Of a DNA stretch of 64,000 nt, positions 1 through 9,151 are shown piece by piece. Source of the stretch: Clostridium hydrogeniformans DSM 21757 (GTDB lineage: Bacteria > Bacillota > Clostridia > Clostridiales > Clostridiaceae); contig NZ_JMLJ01000011.1 of the NCBI RefSeq assembly GCF_000686705.1, positions 62,001-126,000 on the forward strand, in the 5' to 3' direction. Made by a program: the position numbers and the translations under genes. The number at the start of each line of letters is the position of its first letter. Within the stretch, counting starts at the first letter, position 1. Below the pieces are notes generated by a model. It worked only from the letters and a program-made list of their open reading frames with translations. It was not told where the DNA came from and did no database searches.

Positions 1-137
1 AGCTAAATGGGGTATGGTATGCAGGACCAATAGCAGACTTTGTATCCTCTTTAATGACAGGGTTATTTTTAATATATGAGATAAAACATTTAAATCATAA
101 GCACAATGAGCAAATGGATAGAGTAATAATGGAATAG
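1..137 (+). CDS. MATE family efflux transporter, C-terminal end (partial)
   Basis: Only the last 44 codons are present, in the frame starting at base 3 and stopping at TAG 135-137. The translation reads NGVWYAGPIADFVSS and then a hydrophobic stretch ending in a basic tail (IKHLNHKHNEQ). A WYAGPIADF-type ending is typical of MATE cation/drug antiporters. The rest of the gene lies upstream of the window. A strong terminator follows 11 bases later. The assignment rests on a short tail and is moderate. Confidence 0.6.
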   Translation, partial: LNGVWYAGPIADFVSSLMTGLFLIYEIKHLNHKHNEQMDRVIME

Positions 138-148
138 TAAATGATAAA

Positions 149-176
149 GGGAGCTAAAAAATTAGCTCCCTTTTAT
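149..176 (+). terminator. Intrinsic terminator of the upstream MATE gene
   Basis: The arms GGGAGCTAA (149-157) and TTAGCTCCC (162-170) are perfectly complementary, with an AAAA loop, and are followed by TTTTATTTT. It lies between convergent genes and may also help end the minus-strand gene that stops at 178. Confidence 0.85.
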
Positions 177-177
177 T

Positions 178-363
178 TTAAAGTATTCCTTCTTCTTTTA
201 ATATAGATTCAATCTCTTGAACTTTTTTAGATAATACTAAAAACTTATCTTTTACATGAGTTTTACATGAACTTTCATCGTCTAGTATTTTTTCCATAGA
301 TTCTACTGTGTTTAAAGCATCTTCTATGTCTTTTTGCGCTAATTTTAAAGAGGCTTCTTTCAT
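178..363 (-). CDS. Small coiled-coil hypothetical protein
   Basis: This 61-residue charged protein (MKEASLKLAQKD..., ending SILKEEGIL) is predicted to be almost entirely helical, with heptad-like spacing of L, V and I. The start is supported by AAAAGGAGATAACGTA just before the ATG. There is no signal peptide or membrane segment. It sits 14 bases downstream of another small minus-strand gene and is probably co-transcribed with it. I do not recognise the family, and the function is unknown. Confidence 0.65.
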   Translation of the reverse strand: MKEASLKLAQKDIEDALNTVESMEKILDDESSCKTHVKDKFLVLSKKVQEIESILKEEGIL

Positions 364-377
364 TACGTTATCTCCTT

Positions 378-623
378 TTAATTAAATTTAGACTTAAGTT
401 TTTTATCTTTGAATGTTCTATCTATTATAAACGGAGCGGAAAAATAAAATTGTTTTTCATGTCCACAGCTTTCACAGAAACATTCACAAATATTAAATGC
501 CATCCCATCCTTAAGTCCTATTTTTGTATCATCTGTTAGATAATACCCACCACAAAGTTCGCAGGGAGTATTGTTTATTATTATGTATTCACTTTCTATA
601 TATTTCATTATATCCCTTACCAT
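378..623 (-). CDS. Small Cys-rich hypothetical protein, probable zinc-binding
   Basis: This 81-residue protein carries a CELCGG motif near residue 21 and a CECFCESCGH cluster near residue 47. That spacing of cysteine pairs suggests a zinc ribbon (inference). The upstream ATG at 623 has GAGAGG about 10 bases before it; an ATG five codons later (MKYIES) has AAGGGA closer and is an alternative start. The 61-residue gene follows directly. I do not recognise a specific family. Confidence 0.6.
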   Translation of the reverse strand: MVRDIMKYIESEYIIINNTPCELCGGYYLTDDTKIGLKDGMAFNICECFCESCGHEKQFYFSAPFIIDRTFKDKKLKSKFN

Positions 624-763
624 GGCTCATATACCTCTCTTAGAGTTTTCTAATATAAATAGTAACACCTACAAAATATTTATGCAACTAAATAGGGAAA
701 ATAAGTCTTAAATTACCTTTTATTTTCATATGATTAATAGAACATGAAAGGGGGAAGTTTATT

Positions 764-1339
764 TTGATAAACTACATATGGTTTTTTATGATTTTTCTTG
801 GGGTTATAGTTGGAATCATAACAGGAAAGGGAGACCTTATATCTCAAGGAATAGTGAATACTGCAGGAGATACTGTACAGCTGGTTATAGGGATTATGGG
901 ACTTATGTGTATGTGGTGTGGAGTTATGAAGATAGCAGAAAAAAGTGGCCTTATGGATAAGATAGCAAGAGGATTAAGACCTATATTAAAGGTATTGTTT
1001 AAGGGAGCTGCTAATGATTCAAAGGCGTTAGGAGCTATAGTTATGAATCTTACTGCTAATATGATGGGTCTTTCTAATGCTGCTACACCCTTTGGTATAA
1101 AAGCCATGGAGGAAATGGACAGGTTAAATGGAGGAAGGGATGAAGCTAGTAATGATATGGTTTTATTCTTAGTGTTAAATGCAGCGTGCATACAATTTAT
1201 ACCATCTACAGTAATATCTATAAGGGCAGCAGAAGGATCACAAAATCCAGGAATTATTATAATACCAGCTATAATTGCAACCAGTTGTGCAGCTATAGTG
1301 GGAGTTATAGTGTGTAAAGTTCTTCAAAGATATTTTTAG
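764..1339 (+). CDS. spmA: Spore maturation protein A
   Basis: This 191-residue, strongly hydrophobic protein has the nucleoside-recognition (Gate) domain of SpmA, with the conserved stretches GDTVQLVIGIMGLMCMWCG and NMMGLSNAATPFG. SpmA and SpmB are membrane proteins needed for spore core dehydration and heat resistance in Bacillus and Clostridium (family knowledge). The start is TTG at 764, six bases after the GGGGGA-type binding site. spmB follows after 70 bases, giving the usual spmA-spmB pair. No sporulation sigma-factor promoter could be assigned by eye. Confidence 0.92.
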   Translation: MINYIWFFMIFLGVIVGIITGKGDLISQGIVNTAGDTVQLVIGIMGLMCMWCGVMKIAEKSGLMDKIARGLRPILKVLFKGAANDSKALGAIVMNLTANMMGLSNAATPFGIKAMEEMDRLNGGRDEASNDMVLFLVLNAACIQFIPSTVISIRAAEGSQNPGIIIIPAIIATSCAAIVGVIVCKVLQRYF

Positions 1340-1409
1340 ATAAAACTTAGAAATATAACTACTTTAGAATATATATTTTATTAAGCATACCTAGGTGGGG
1401 GGATTATTA

Positions 1410-1943
1410 ATGTCTAATATATTTAAATATTCAATGGCATCCATAATACCAATAATTATATTTGTAATTGTTCTTTATGGAATAATAAAAAAGGTTAAAG
1501 TATATGAAGCCTTTGTTGAAGGAGCTAAGGATGGTATAAACATATGTGTTAGGATACTTCCATATTTACTTGCCATATTAATAGCTATAAAAATATTCAG
1601 GGAATCATCACTTCTTGATTATTTAATATTTATATTAAAGCCTATAGTATCTTTAGTTGGAATACCAGGGGAAATCATGCCTCTTATATTAGTGAAGCCA
1701 TTGTCAGGAAGCGGGGCAATTGGAATATTTACAGAAACTATAAAAACCTATGGAGTAGATACTCATATAGGACTAATAGCATCAATAATAATGGGGTCTA
1801 CAGAAACTATATTTTACACTCTTACTGTTTATTATGGAGCTGTAGGGATAAAAAAGATAAGACATACCTTATGGGCGGCTATAACTGCAGATATAGTGGC
1901 TATACTAGTAACAGTAACTTTAGTAAATATATGGTTTAAATAA
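1410..1943 (+). CDS. spmB: Spore maturation protein B
   Basis: This is a 177-residue Gate-domain membrane protein with the motifs GAKDGINICVRILPYLLAIL, KPLSGSGAIGIFTE and GSTETIFYTLTVYYG characteristic of SpmB. A longer frame opens at GTG 1395, but that GTG lies inside the binding site GTGGGGGGA, so ATG 1410 with a 6-base spacing is the likely start. The length then matches the family. It is the partner of spmA immediately upstream and acts in the same spore-core dehydration step. Confidence 0.92.
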   Translation: MSNIFKYSMASIIPIIIFVIVLYGIIKKVKVYEAFVEGAKDGINICVRILPYLLAILIAIKIFRESSLLDYLIFILKPIVSLVGIPGEIMPLILVKPLSGSGAIGIFTETIKTYGVDTHIGLIASIIMGSTETIFYTLTVYYGAVGIKKIRHTLWAAITADIVAILVTVTLVNIWFK

Positions 1944-1979
1944 GAATAGAAAATATCTTTTTAAATGATAAAAAATATA

Positions 1980-2008
1980 TTGAAAAAAGGTTTTGAATAA
2001 CTTATAAT
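1980..2008 (+). promoter_or_regulatory. Sigma-A-type promoter of the ABC exporter pair
   Basis: TTGAAA (1980-1985) is separated by 17 bases from a perfect TATAAT (2003-2008). The first gene starts at 2130, so the leader would be about 115 nt. That leader contains a TACAAT/ATTGTA dyad near 2084. Confidence 0.6.
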
Positions 2009-2129
2009 AATTCTAAGAGAAATATATATTAAATATTAAATTTTTTCTAAAATTTTAAGAAAGAATTAATGTTTACTTAAGATTACAATGGTAATATTGT
2101 ATGTATAAGGAATTTAGGAGGAAAAGGAA

Positions 2130-2855
2130 ATGATAGAATTAAAGGGACTAACAAAGATTTATAATGGTACTAATAAAGCTGTAGATGATTTGACCCTAGA
2201 TATTAAGGATGGAGAAATATTTGGATTCCTTGGTCACAATGGGGCAGGTAAAACTACAACACTAAAGATGATAACAGGGATAACAAAACAAGATAAAGGA
2301 ACTATCAGTATTAACGGAATAGATACTGTAGAAAAACCTTTTGAGAGCAAAAAGCAGTTTGGATACGTGCCAGATAGCCCGGATATGTTCTTAAGACTAA
2401 GTGGTATGGAATACCTAAACTTTATGGCGGATATTTATGAAGTACCATCTAAAGATAGACAGGAAAGAATAAATTATTTTTCAGAAAAATTAGATATGGT
2501 AAATGCCTTAGGAGATAGAATTCAAAGTTATTCCCATGGTATGAGACAGAAGATAGTATTAATAGGAGCATTAATACACAATCCTTCAGTTTGGATACTA
2601 GATGAACCATTAACAGGACTTGACCCTAAGTCATCCTATGTATTAAAGGAAATGATGAGAGAGCATGCAGATAAAGGGAATACTGTATTTTTCTCAACTC
2701 ACGTTTTAGAAGTGGCTGAAAAAATTTGTGATAGAATAGCTATAATAAATAAAGGAAAAATATTATTCTGTGGAACCTTAGATGAAATGAAGGAGCACTT
2801 TAAGGAAAACAGCTCCTTAGAAAATATGTTCTTGGAGATGACTAGTCATGAGTAG
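2130..2855 (+). CDS. ABC transporter ATP-binding protein
   Basis: This 241-residue ABC ATPase has Walker A GHNGAGKT (35-42), a signature-like YSHGMRQK, Walker B WILDEP followed by LTGLDP, and the switch histidine in FFSTHV. A good site (TTAGGAGG) precedes the ATG. It overlaps the downstream permease gene by 8 bases, so the two are translationally coupled and form one ABC-2-type exporter. The substrate cannot be told from the sequence; such pairs commonly export peptides, lipids or drugs. Confidence 0.9.
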   Translation: MIELKGLTKIYNGTNKAVDDLTLDIKDGEIFGFLGHNGAGKTTTLKMITGITKQDKGTISINGIDTVEKPFESKKQFGYVPDSPDMFLRLSGMEYLNFMADIYEVPSKDRQERINYFSEKLDMVNALGDRIQSYSHGMRQKIVLIGALIHNPSVWILDEPLTGLDPKSSYVLKEMMREHADKGNTVFFSTHVLEVAEKICDRIAIINKGKILFCGTLDEMKEHFKENSSLENMFLEMTSHE

Positions 2856-4512
2856 AGTGTGGACCTTAACAAAGATATTTCTAAAAACAAGTAATAACTT
2901 TTCAAAGGATAATAAGAAGACAAAGTTAAGTCCTATGATCTCAATGGTATTTCTAGTTGGAATTCTTATTTTTGCTCTTGGTATACCTTTTGGAACTTTG
3001 GTATCTAAGCTTTATGATGGGTTTAGTAAAGTAGGACAAGAGGGAATAATCCTAGGTATTATATTACTTATGGCTTCAATTGTGGTATTTGTATTTGGAA
3101 TAATATATGTAATGGGAACGTTTTATTTTTCAAAGGATATAGAATATTTACTTCCTCTGCCATTAAAGCCTTATGAAATAACATTAGGAAAGTTCTCAAC
3201 AGTTCTTATATATGAGTATTTAACAGAGCTTGTAGTTCTTTTAATACCAATTATAGTATATGGAGTTAAGTCAGGGGCAGGAATTTTATACTGGATATTC
3301 TCATTAATAATATTTATATTTTTACCAGTATTTCCTTTGGTAGCAGCAGCTTTAATTAATATGATAATAATGAGTTTTACTAATATAGGAAAGCATAAAG
3401 AAAAGCTTAGGATAATTGGAGGAATATTAGCTATATTTAGTGGAGTTTTTATAAATATAGCTATAAGTGGCATGGGAGCAGAGGCTAGTAATGATCCTAA
3501 CTCTTTAGTACAAACCTTAATGGAGGGAAATAACTCTTTAGTATCAGTAGTTACTAAGGCAATGCCAACGGCTAAGATTGCATCAATGGCTTTAGTAAAC
3601 AATGGAACTTCTAAGGGATTAATAAACATAGGATTATTTTTAATAATAACTGCTTTAGCTGTAGGAGTATTTATATTTATAGCAAACTCTCTTTATTTTA
3701 AAGGGGTACTTGGAAGTTCAGAAGTAGCATCAAGAAGAAAGAAGTTAACTAGTGCTGAGTTCAATAAGTCAACAAGAGAGAACTCTATACTATTTAGCTA
3801 TGTTATAAAGGAACTTAAGATTCTTTTTAGAACACCAGCTTATTTAGTAAACTGTGTGATTACAAACTTTATGTGGCCTATATTTTTACTAATACCTTTT
3901 TTAACTAAAGGGGAAGCCTTCAGCGAGGTTATGAAGTATTCTAAAGGGGCAATGACTGATGAGGTAGTAGTTATAGTTCTTATAGTAATAGTAAATGCAA
4001 TCTTCTTTATATCATCATCCAATGCAATAGCAGCTACTTCAATATCTAGGGAAGGAAGTAATGCTTTCTTTATGAAGTATATTCCTATAAGTTATAAAGA
4101 TCAGTTATTAGCAAAGTCTTTATCAGGAAGTATTTTATCAGCTATAAATATAGTTTTCTTATCTATATTTTTAATAGTTCTTGGTGCACCAATAAAACTT
4201 ATTATAAGCTTTATTGTTATAGGAGTTATGGCAAACTTAGCTTGTAATCTAATATGTATAATGGTGGACTTAACAAAGCCTAAGCTTAAGTGGGACAATG
4301 AGCAAATGGCTGTAAAGCAGAATTTTAGATCCTTTATAGCAACTATGATATGTCTTGCTATAGCTGGAGCAGGAGGATATTTATTAATTAAGGTAGACCT
4401 AGGTTTTATTTTAAGTATGGTTGCATTATTTGTTGAGTTTGGAGCTATAATTCTAGGAATGCTTTATTTCATAGATAAGAAAGCAATAAAGTATTTTGAT
4501 AGAATTTCTTAA
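2848..4512 (+). CDS. ABC-2-type transporter permease (large exporter subunit)
   Basis: This 554-residue protein has roughly 12 hydrophobic segments. After an N-terminal soluble stretch (to about residue 28) come TM segments including MVFLVGILIFALGIPFG and VVFVFGIIYVMGTF, followed by the charged motif FYFSKDIEYLLPLPLKP. That motif is typical of the large permease paired with YtrB-like ATPases. It overlaps the ATPase gene by 8 bases. Together they form a probable ABC exporter with unknown substrate. Nothing appears truncated. Confidence 0.82.
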   Translation: MSRVWTLTKIFLKTSNNFSKDNKKTKLSPMISMVFLVGILIFALGIPFGTLVSKLYDGFSKVGQEGIILGIILLMASIVVFVFGIIYVMGTFYFSKDIEYLLPLPLKPYEITLGKFSTVLIYEYLTELVVLLIPIIVYGVKSGAGILYWIFSLIIFIFLPVFPLVAAALINMIIMSFTNIGKHKEKLRIIGGILAIFSGVFINIAISGMGAEASNDPNSLVQTLMEGNNSLVSVVTKAMPTAKIASMALVNNGTSKGLINIGLFLIITALAVGVFIFIANSLYFKGVLGSSEVASRRKKLTSAEFNKSTRENSILFSYVIKELKILFRTPAYLVNCVITNFMWPIFLLIPFLTKGEAFSEVMKYSKGAMTDEVVVIVLIVIVNAIFFISSSNAIAATSISREGSNAFFMKYIPISYKDQLLAKSLSGSILSAINIVFLSIFLIVLGAPIKLIISFIVIGVMANLACNLICIMVDLTKPKLKWDNEQMAVKQNFRSFIATMICLAIAGAGGYLLIKVDLGFILSMVALFVEFGAIILGMLYFIDKKAIKYFDRIS

Positions 4513-4586
4513 ATAAACCTTAAATCATATGGTAATGGTGAACTATTAGTGATTTTAAATTGTCTAATTATATATAGGATATTGAG

Positions 4587-4619
4587 AAAGGAGGAAGTAG
4601 GTCTAACCTACAAGGTAGT
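4587..4619 (+). promoter_or_regulatory. Distant ribosome binding site with intervening hairpin
   Basis: AAAGGAGGA (4587-4595) lies 25 bases before the ATG at 4620. The gap contains a perfect hairpin GTAGGT-CTA-ACCTAC (4597-4611). If it folds, the effective spacing falls to about 10 bases. A weak AAGGT lies just before the ATG. The folding-assisted start is inference. Confidence 0.45.
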
Positions 4620-4808
4620 ATGGAAAAGCATATAGAAAAACATGTGGATTTTAAAAAAGATAATACAAAGGAAGTGTGTTTAGGTATAGCCTTTGGCTCT
4701 GGAATAGGTATAGCAATAGGAGCTATACTTAATAATGTATCATTAGGAATGGTAATAGGAGCAAGTCTTGGAGTAGTAGTAGGAGGCTTTATTGGCTTCC
4801 TCAAATGA
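4620..4808 (+). CDS. Small glycine-zipper membrane protein
   Basis: This 62-residue protein has a charged N-terminus (MEKHIEKHVDFKKDN) followed by two glycine-patterned hydrophobic segments, with GxxxG-type repeats (GIAFGSGIGIAIGAIL and GMVIGASLGVVVGGFIG). It resembles small glycine-zipper or phage-holin-like membrane peptides. The initiation region is unusual because the ribosome binding site is far from the ATG with a hairpin between. A terminator follows. The function is unknown. Confidence 0.65.
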   Translation: MEKHIEKHVDFKKDNTKEVCLGIAFGSGIGIAIGAILNNVSLGMVIGASLGVVVGGFIGFLK

Positions 4809-4821
4809 AATGAAAGGTTAA

Positions 4822-4857
4822 TTCAGAAGGAGATTTTAATCCTTCTGAGTTAGTTTT
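4822..4857 (+). terminator. Intrinsic terminator after the glycine-zipper gene
   Basis: TCAGAAGGA (4823-4831) pairs with TCCTTCTGA (4840-4848) and is followed by GTTAGTTTTTAA. Confidence 0.75.
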
Positions 4858-4913
4858 TAATAGTTTTATACTGAAAAATTAAAAGCTCTTATAACCTATA
4901 ATTAAGAAGTTGA

Positions 4914-4954
4914 AAAAGGTATGTTACCAAAAGGGTAGGTAACATACCTTTTAA
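4914..4954 (-). terminator. Intrinsic terminator of the minus-strand MATE gene
   Basis: AAAGGTATGTTACC (4915-4928) pairs perfectly with GGTAACATACCTTT (4938-4951). T-rich tracts lie on both outer sides, so it can work on either strand. It sits 10 bases past the minus-strand stop. Confidence 0.85.
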
Positions 4955-4962
4955 TTTTTTAT

Positions 4963-6321
4963 TTAATTATGAACCTTTAAGTTGAAGTTTTTAAAATACT
5001 TTCTAAATAGTATAAATACAAGAATACCATCAAAAGCCCATTGAACAGCTGTAATTATCCATACATAAGTTACAGATAGTTTTAGGTAGTATATAAAGTA
5101 AATCATAAGAGGAAGTCTTATAACCCAGCTTGATAAAAATGATACTACAAAAGGAGTTTTTGTATTACCAGCACCTTTTAAGGCTCCTCCTGCTATCATG
5201 GATACAGCCATAAATGGTTGCTCTAAAGCAGCAATCATTATACATAGACCTCCAAGTTTTATAACCTCTGTCTCAGAGCTACTTATAAATAAACTTATTA
5301 ATAGATTTGGCATTACTAAAAATATAAAGGAGCAAATAAGCATTAAGCCTGTACCTATAAATATGGATGTATATGCATATTCCTTAGCCTTTGCATAGTT
5401 TTTCTCTCCTATTTTATGACCAACCAAGGTAGTTGCAGCTATGGCTACCCCCCACCCAGGCATAAAGCTTATAGATTCAATAGTTGTAGTTATTTGATTA
5501 GCAGCAAAAGGAATTGTACCTAGTGCTATTATTAAGAAATTACAAATAAGTCTACTTATACTAAGAGAGCCTTCTTGAAGAGAAGAAGGAATACTTAGTT
5601 TTAATAAATCAGATAACATATGACCCTTGAAGTCACTTAGATATTTAAGCCTAATTTTTATAGATGCTTTATTGACAGTATAATAGAGTATAAATAAGAA
5701 TCCACATATTTGGGCTATGCTAGTAGCAAGGGCGGCTCCTTTAACACCTAGCTCAGGTAGTCCAAACTTTCCAAATATAAGACCATAGTCTAAAAATATA
5801 TTTATAACATTAACTAGAGCAGATGCATATAACGGGATTTTTGTATTCCCAGAGCCTCTTAATGTAGCATTTAATGAGTTCATTAACATATTGAAAAATA
5901 TACCAAAGGAGGTTATTTTCATATATGGAGAACCGAGAGCTACAACCTCAGCATTAGCTCCAGCTTTAGTTAATATGGTAGAACTTAATGTAAAGGTTGT
6001 CAAACATAATATAAATGATATGATTGCAGTAACACAAAAGCCTAGGGTTGCATATTCTTCTGCTAAATGAGTCTCTTTAGCCCCTATTCTACGTGCTACT
6101 AAGGAAGTGACCCCAATGGATATTCCTACAGCTATCAATACGTTAGAAAATGTATACATTATTTCTGAACTAAGACCTACACTACTAACTGCTAGATTTC
6201 CACCATACCACCCCACCATCATGGTATCAAAAACCCATATCATCATATAAAGAACCATTTCTCCTACTGCAGGAAGTGCAAGCTTAAGCACATCACGTGC
6301 CGTTTCCTTATTTAATCTCAT
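4963..6321 (-). CDS. MATE family efflux transporter
   Basis: This 452-residue protein has about 12 membrane segments arranged as two MatE repeats. Landmarks are LALPAVGEMVLYMMIW at the start, LNATLRGSGNTKIPLYAS in the first half and AGGALKGAGNTKTPF in the second; these paired RGSGNT/KGAGNT motifs mark the NorM/DinF family. Such proteins export cationic drugs or metabolites using Na+ or H+ gradients. The start is supported by GAAAGGGGAT upstream. The window also opens with the end of another MATE gene, so this locus holds at least two. Confidence 0.88.
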   Translation of the reverse strand: MRLNKETARDVLKLALPAVGEMVLYMMIWVFDTMMVGWYGGNLAVSSVGLSSEIMYTFSNVLIAVGISIGVTSLVARRIGAKETHLAEEYATLGFCVTAIISFILCLTTFTLSSTILTKAGANAEVVALGSPYMKITSFGIFFNMLMNSLNATLRGSGNTKIPLYASALVNVINIFLDYGLIFGKFGLPELGVKGAALATSIAQICGFLFILYYTVNKASIKIRLKYLSDFKGHMLSDLLKLSIPSSLQEGSLSISRLICNFLIIALGTIPFAANQITTTIESISFMPGWGVAIAATTLVGHKIGEKNYAKAKEYAYTSIFIGTGLMLICSFIFLVMPNLLISLFISSSETEVIKLGGLCIMIAALEQPFMAVSMIAGGALKGAGNTKTPFVVSFLSSWVIRLPLMIYFIYYLKLSVTYVWIITAVQWAFDGILVFILFRKYFKNFNLKVHN

Positions 6322-6346
6322 ATAAAATCCCCTTTCAAACGAAAAA

Positions 6347-6404
6347 CCTCATATTCTAGATATATAATACCATAAAATAGCCAGATATTATCTAGAATAT
6401 GAGG
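6347..6404 (-). terminator. Long inverted repeat, terminator of the symporter gene
   Basis: CCTCATATTCTAGATA (6347-6362) pairs perfectly with TATCTAGAATATGAGG (6389-6404) across a 26-base loop. On the minus strand it is followed by TTTTTC. It lies between two genes on the same strand, so the downstream MATE gene either has its own promoter in the loop or downstream, or depends on read-through. Confidence 0.7.
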
Positions 6405-6414
6405 GAAAGAGGTT

Positions 6415-7581
6415 TTATTTAGTTTTTAGTTTTGAATTTATAGAGTCAACAATAATAGATATTGCATTATCTCCTGATATATTACAAGCAGTTCCAAAAC
6501 TATCTTGGGTTACATAAAGAGCAATCATTAATGATAATAAAGCTTCATTAAATCCCAATATAGATTGAAGAAGACCTAAGGCAGCCATTATAGCTCCACC
6601 AGGTACCCCAGGAGCTGCCACCATTGTTACACCTAACATAGCAATGAACCCTAGCATTGTGCTAAAAGTAAATGGCATATTATTCATAAGCATTACAGCT
6701 ATGGATAAAGAGGTTATTGATATAGTACTACCAGATAGATGTATAGTAGCACATAAAGGTATTACAAAGTCTCTTATTCCTTTAGAAACTTTATTTTTTT
6801 CAGCAGCTTTTAAGTTTACAGGTATAGTTGCAGTAGAGGATTGGGTTCCCACTGCAGTTATATAGGGTGGAATTTGATTTCTTATTAGATCAATGAAATT
6901 TTTCCTGCTTATAATAGATGCTACTAAAAATTGAATAACTATCATAAGTAAATGTAGCAAAAGTATAACCAAAAATACCTTCCAGAATAAAGATAATAAT
7001 TTAACTATTTCTCCACTATAAGTTAAGTTTGAGAAAATACCCATTATATGTATAGGGAGAAGGGGGATTATTATATTTTTAATAAGTTTTTGCATAATTT
7101 CTTGAAATTCAACAGATATATTATATAAGGTCTTACCTTTTATAGATGCAACTCCAAGTCCAAGTAAGAATGCAATTAAGAGAGCAGAGGTTATATCCAT
7201 AATTGGATTTAAAGAAAATTTAATTAATGGTTTTAGAAGTTTTTCTTCAGGATTTTCTGTGGTCATTACTGAGGACATATTTATAAAGATAGGGAATATG
7301 TTAATGGATGCAATATATGCTACTAACCCTGCCATTACAGTTGATAAATAAGATATAAGTGTAGTAATTCCAAGAAGCTTTCCAGCTGAGGAACCTAAGT
7401 CAGCAATTCCAGCTACGATGAAGCCTATTATAATAAGTGGAATAGAAAACCCTAAAAAGCTTCCAAATATAGAATTAAAAGTTGCAAGTATTCTAATAAT
7501 AAAGTTAGGAGCTACTAGCCCTATTAAAATACCCAAAATTAGTGCAATTATTAATTTGTGTATGAGTCCAAGTTTTTTCAT
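6415..7581 (-). CDS. Dicarboxylate/amino acid:cation symporter (SLC1/DAACS-like)
   Basis: With the corrected start this is a 388-residue membrane protein. It has the two re-entrant hairpin motifs of the family: a serine-rich TQSSTATIPV around residue 265 and GVPGGAIMAALGLLQ near 345. These proteins import glutamate, aspartate, C4-dicarboxylates, or serine and threonine with Na+ or H+. A longer frame starts at 7620, but AGGAGG lies 6 bases before ATG 7581, which gives MKKLGLIHKLIIALILG with a proper first membrane segment. The exact substrate is not clear. Confidence 0.85.
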   Translation of the reverse strand: MKKLGLIHKLIIALILGILIGLVAPNFIIRILATFNSIFGSFLGFSIPLIIIGFIVAGIADLGSSAGKLLGITTLISYLSTVMAGLVAYIASINIFPIFINMSSVMTTENPEEKLLKPLIKFSLNPIMDITSALLIAFLLGLGVASIKGKTLYNISVEFQEIMQKLIKNIIIPLLPIHIMGIFSNLTYSGEIVKLLSLFWKVFLVILLLHLLMIVIQFLVASIISRKNFIDLIRNQIPPYITAVGTQSSTATIPVNLKAAEKNKVSKGIRDFVIPLCATIHLSGSTISITSLSIAVMLMNNMPFTFSTMLGFIAMLGVTMVAAPGVPGGAIMAALGLLQSILGFNEALLSLMIALYVTQDSFGTACNISGDNAISIIVDSINSKLKTK

Positions 7582-7636
7582 AACAATCCTCCTAAACAGA
7601 TGTTTGTCCAATGCGGACATATTTGAGTAAAAAATA

Positions 7637-7654
7637 AAGAGGATAAATCCTCTT
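7637..7654. repeat. Small hairpin upstream of the symporter gene
   Basis: AGAGGAT and ATCCTCT form a short palindromic hairpin (about 7638-7653) in the leader of the minus-strand symporter gene. It could be a weak regulatory structure; nothing else supports a role. Confidence 0.35.
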
Positions 7655-7817
7655 ATATAATAATATTCTATATATTTTAAAGTATTATATTTAATATTTC
7701 AATAGAAAGTAAAGAAATATTTTATAATACCTAGGGAAAAGGTTTAGATTTAGAGAGAATTACAGATAAAATCAGATATATAGGGGATAAAACTAAGAAA
7801 ATTAAGAAAAATTAGAC

Positions 7818-7847
7818 TTAACAACTATAATAGAACTTTGATATAAT
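7818..7847 (+). promoter_or_regulatory. Promoter of the kbl-tdh operon
   Basis: TTAACA (7818-7823) and a perfect TATAAT (7842-7847) are separated by 18 bases. kbl starts at 7916. The rest of the 334-base gap from 7582 holds only the small hairpin at 7637-7654 and AT-rich sequence. Confidence 0.6.
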
Positions 7848-7915
7848 GAGATTAAAGACAATTATTATTAAATGTATGCAGCAAGAAGACACCTATATTT
7901 TAAGGAGGGATAACC

Positions 7916-9109
7916 ATGGGAAGTAAAGCTTTAGACAAATTTCTTAATGAAAATTTACAAGACTTAAAATCCAAAGGTTTATACAATGAGATAAATATAT
8001 TAGAAGGAGCTAATGGGCCTATAATAGATATTGAGGATAAAAAACTTATAAATCTATCTTCAAATAACTATCTTGGGTTTGCTACTAATAAAAATTTAAT
8101 AGATAAATCAATTGAAGCTACTAAAAAATTTGGAGTAGGTGCAGGTGCTGTTAGGACCATAAATGGAACCTTAAGTATACACAGGGACTTAGAAAATAAA
8201 ATTGCAGAATTTAAACACACAGAAGCAGCTATAGCATTTCAATCAGGATTTAATTGTAACATGGGAGCTATACAGGCTGTTATGACAAAAAAAGATGCTA
8301 TTCTTTCTGATGAATTAAATCATGCTTCTATAATAGATGGATGTAGGTTATCTGGAGCTAAGGTAATAAGATATAAGCATAATGATATGGAAGACTTAAG
8401 AGCTAAGGCTAAGGAAGCAAAAGAAAGCGGCCTTTATGAAAAAATAATGGTTATAAGTGATGGAGTATTCTCAATGGATGGAGATGTGGTTAATCTACCA
8501 GGACTTGTTCAAGTTGCAGAAGAGCTAGACTTAATAACCTATATAGATGATGCTCATGGTTCAGGAGTTATGGGAGAAGGAGCAGGAACAGTTAAACATT
8601 TTGGTTTATCCCATAAAGTAGATCTTCAAATGGGAACACTTTCAAAGGCAATAGGAGTGGTTGGAGGATATGTAGCAGGATCTCGCGATCTTATAGATTG
8701 GCTTAAAGTTCGTGCAAGACCATTCCTATTCTCAACATCTTTAACTCCAGGAGCTGCAGCTGCATGTATAGAAGCTATAGATACAATGATGAATAATCAT
8801 GAATTTGTTGAAAAGGTATGGGAAAATGGAAGATACCTTAAAAAATGCTTAAAAGAATTAGGATTTAATATAGGACATAGTGAAACTCCAATAACCCCAT
8901 GTATTATAGGCGATGAAAAATTAACACAAAACTTTAGTAGAAGATTGTTTGAAGAGGGAGTATATGCTAAATCTATAGTATTCCCAACAGTACCTCTTGG
9001 TACAGGAAGAGTTAGAAATATGCCGACGGCAGCACATACTAAAGAAATGCTTGATGATGCGCTAGCTATATATGCAAAGGTTGGTAAGGAACTAGGAATT
9101 ATTGAATAG
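7916..9109 (+). CDS. kbl: Glycine C-acetyltransferase (2-amino-3-ketobutyrate CoA ligase)
   Basis: This 397-residue fold-type I PLP enzyme belongs to the alpha-oxoamine synthase family. Visible landmarks are NNYLGF (50-55), DDAHGSG (211-217) and the PLP lysine in TLSKAIG (Lys244). It cleaves 2-amino-3-ketobutyrate with CoA to glycine and acetyl-CoA. BioF-type synthases share the fold, but the tdh gene 42 bases downstream makes threonine degradation the natural role. AAGGAGGGATAACC precedes the ATG. The gene appears intact. Confidence 0.93.
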   Translation: MGSKALDKFLNENLQDLKSKGLYNEINILEGANGPIIDIEDKKLINLSSNNYLGFATNKNLIDKSIEATKKFGVGAGAVRTINGTLSIHRDLENKIAEFKHTEAAIAFQSGFNCNMGAIQAVMTKKDAILSDELNHASIIDGCRLSGAKVIRYKHNDMEDLRAKAKEAKESGLYEKIMVISDGVFSMDGDVVNLPGLVQVAEELDLITYIDDAHGSGVMGEGAGTVKHFGLSHKVDLQMGTLSKAIGVVGGYVAGSRDLIDWLKVRARPFLFSTSLTPGAAAACIEAIDTMMNNHEFVEKVWENGRYLKKCLKELGFNIGHSETPITPCIIGDEKLTQNFSRRLFEEGVYAKSIVFPTVPLGTGRVRNMPTAAHTKEMLDDALAIYAKVGKELGIIE

Positions 9110-9151
9110 TTTGTATTATTAAATTATATAGAGAGTTACGGGGGCGATAAG

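Noticed and set aside
844-1191. Antisense frame over spmA
   Set aside because: spmA is a clear family match on the plus strand; the antisense frame has no start signal.
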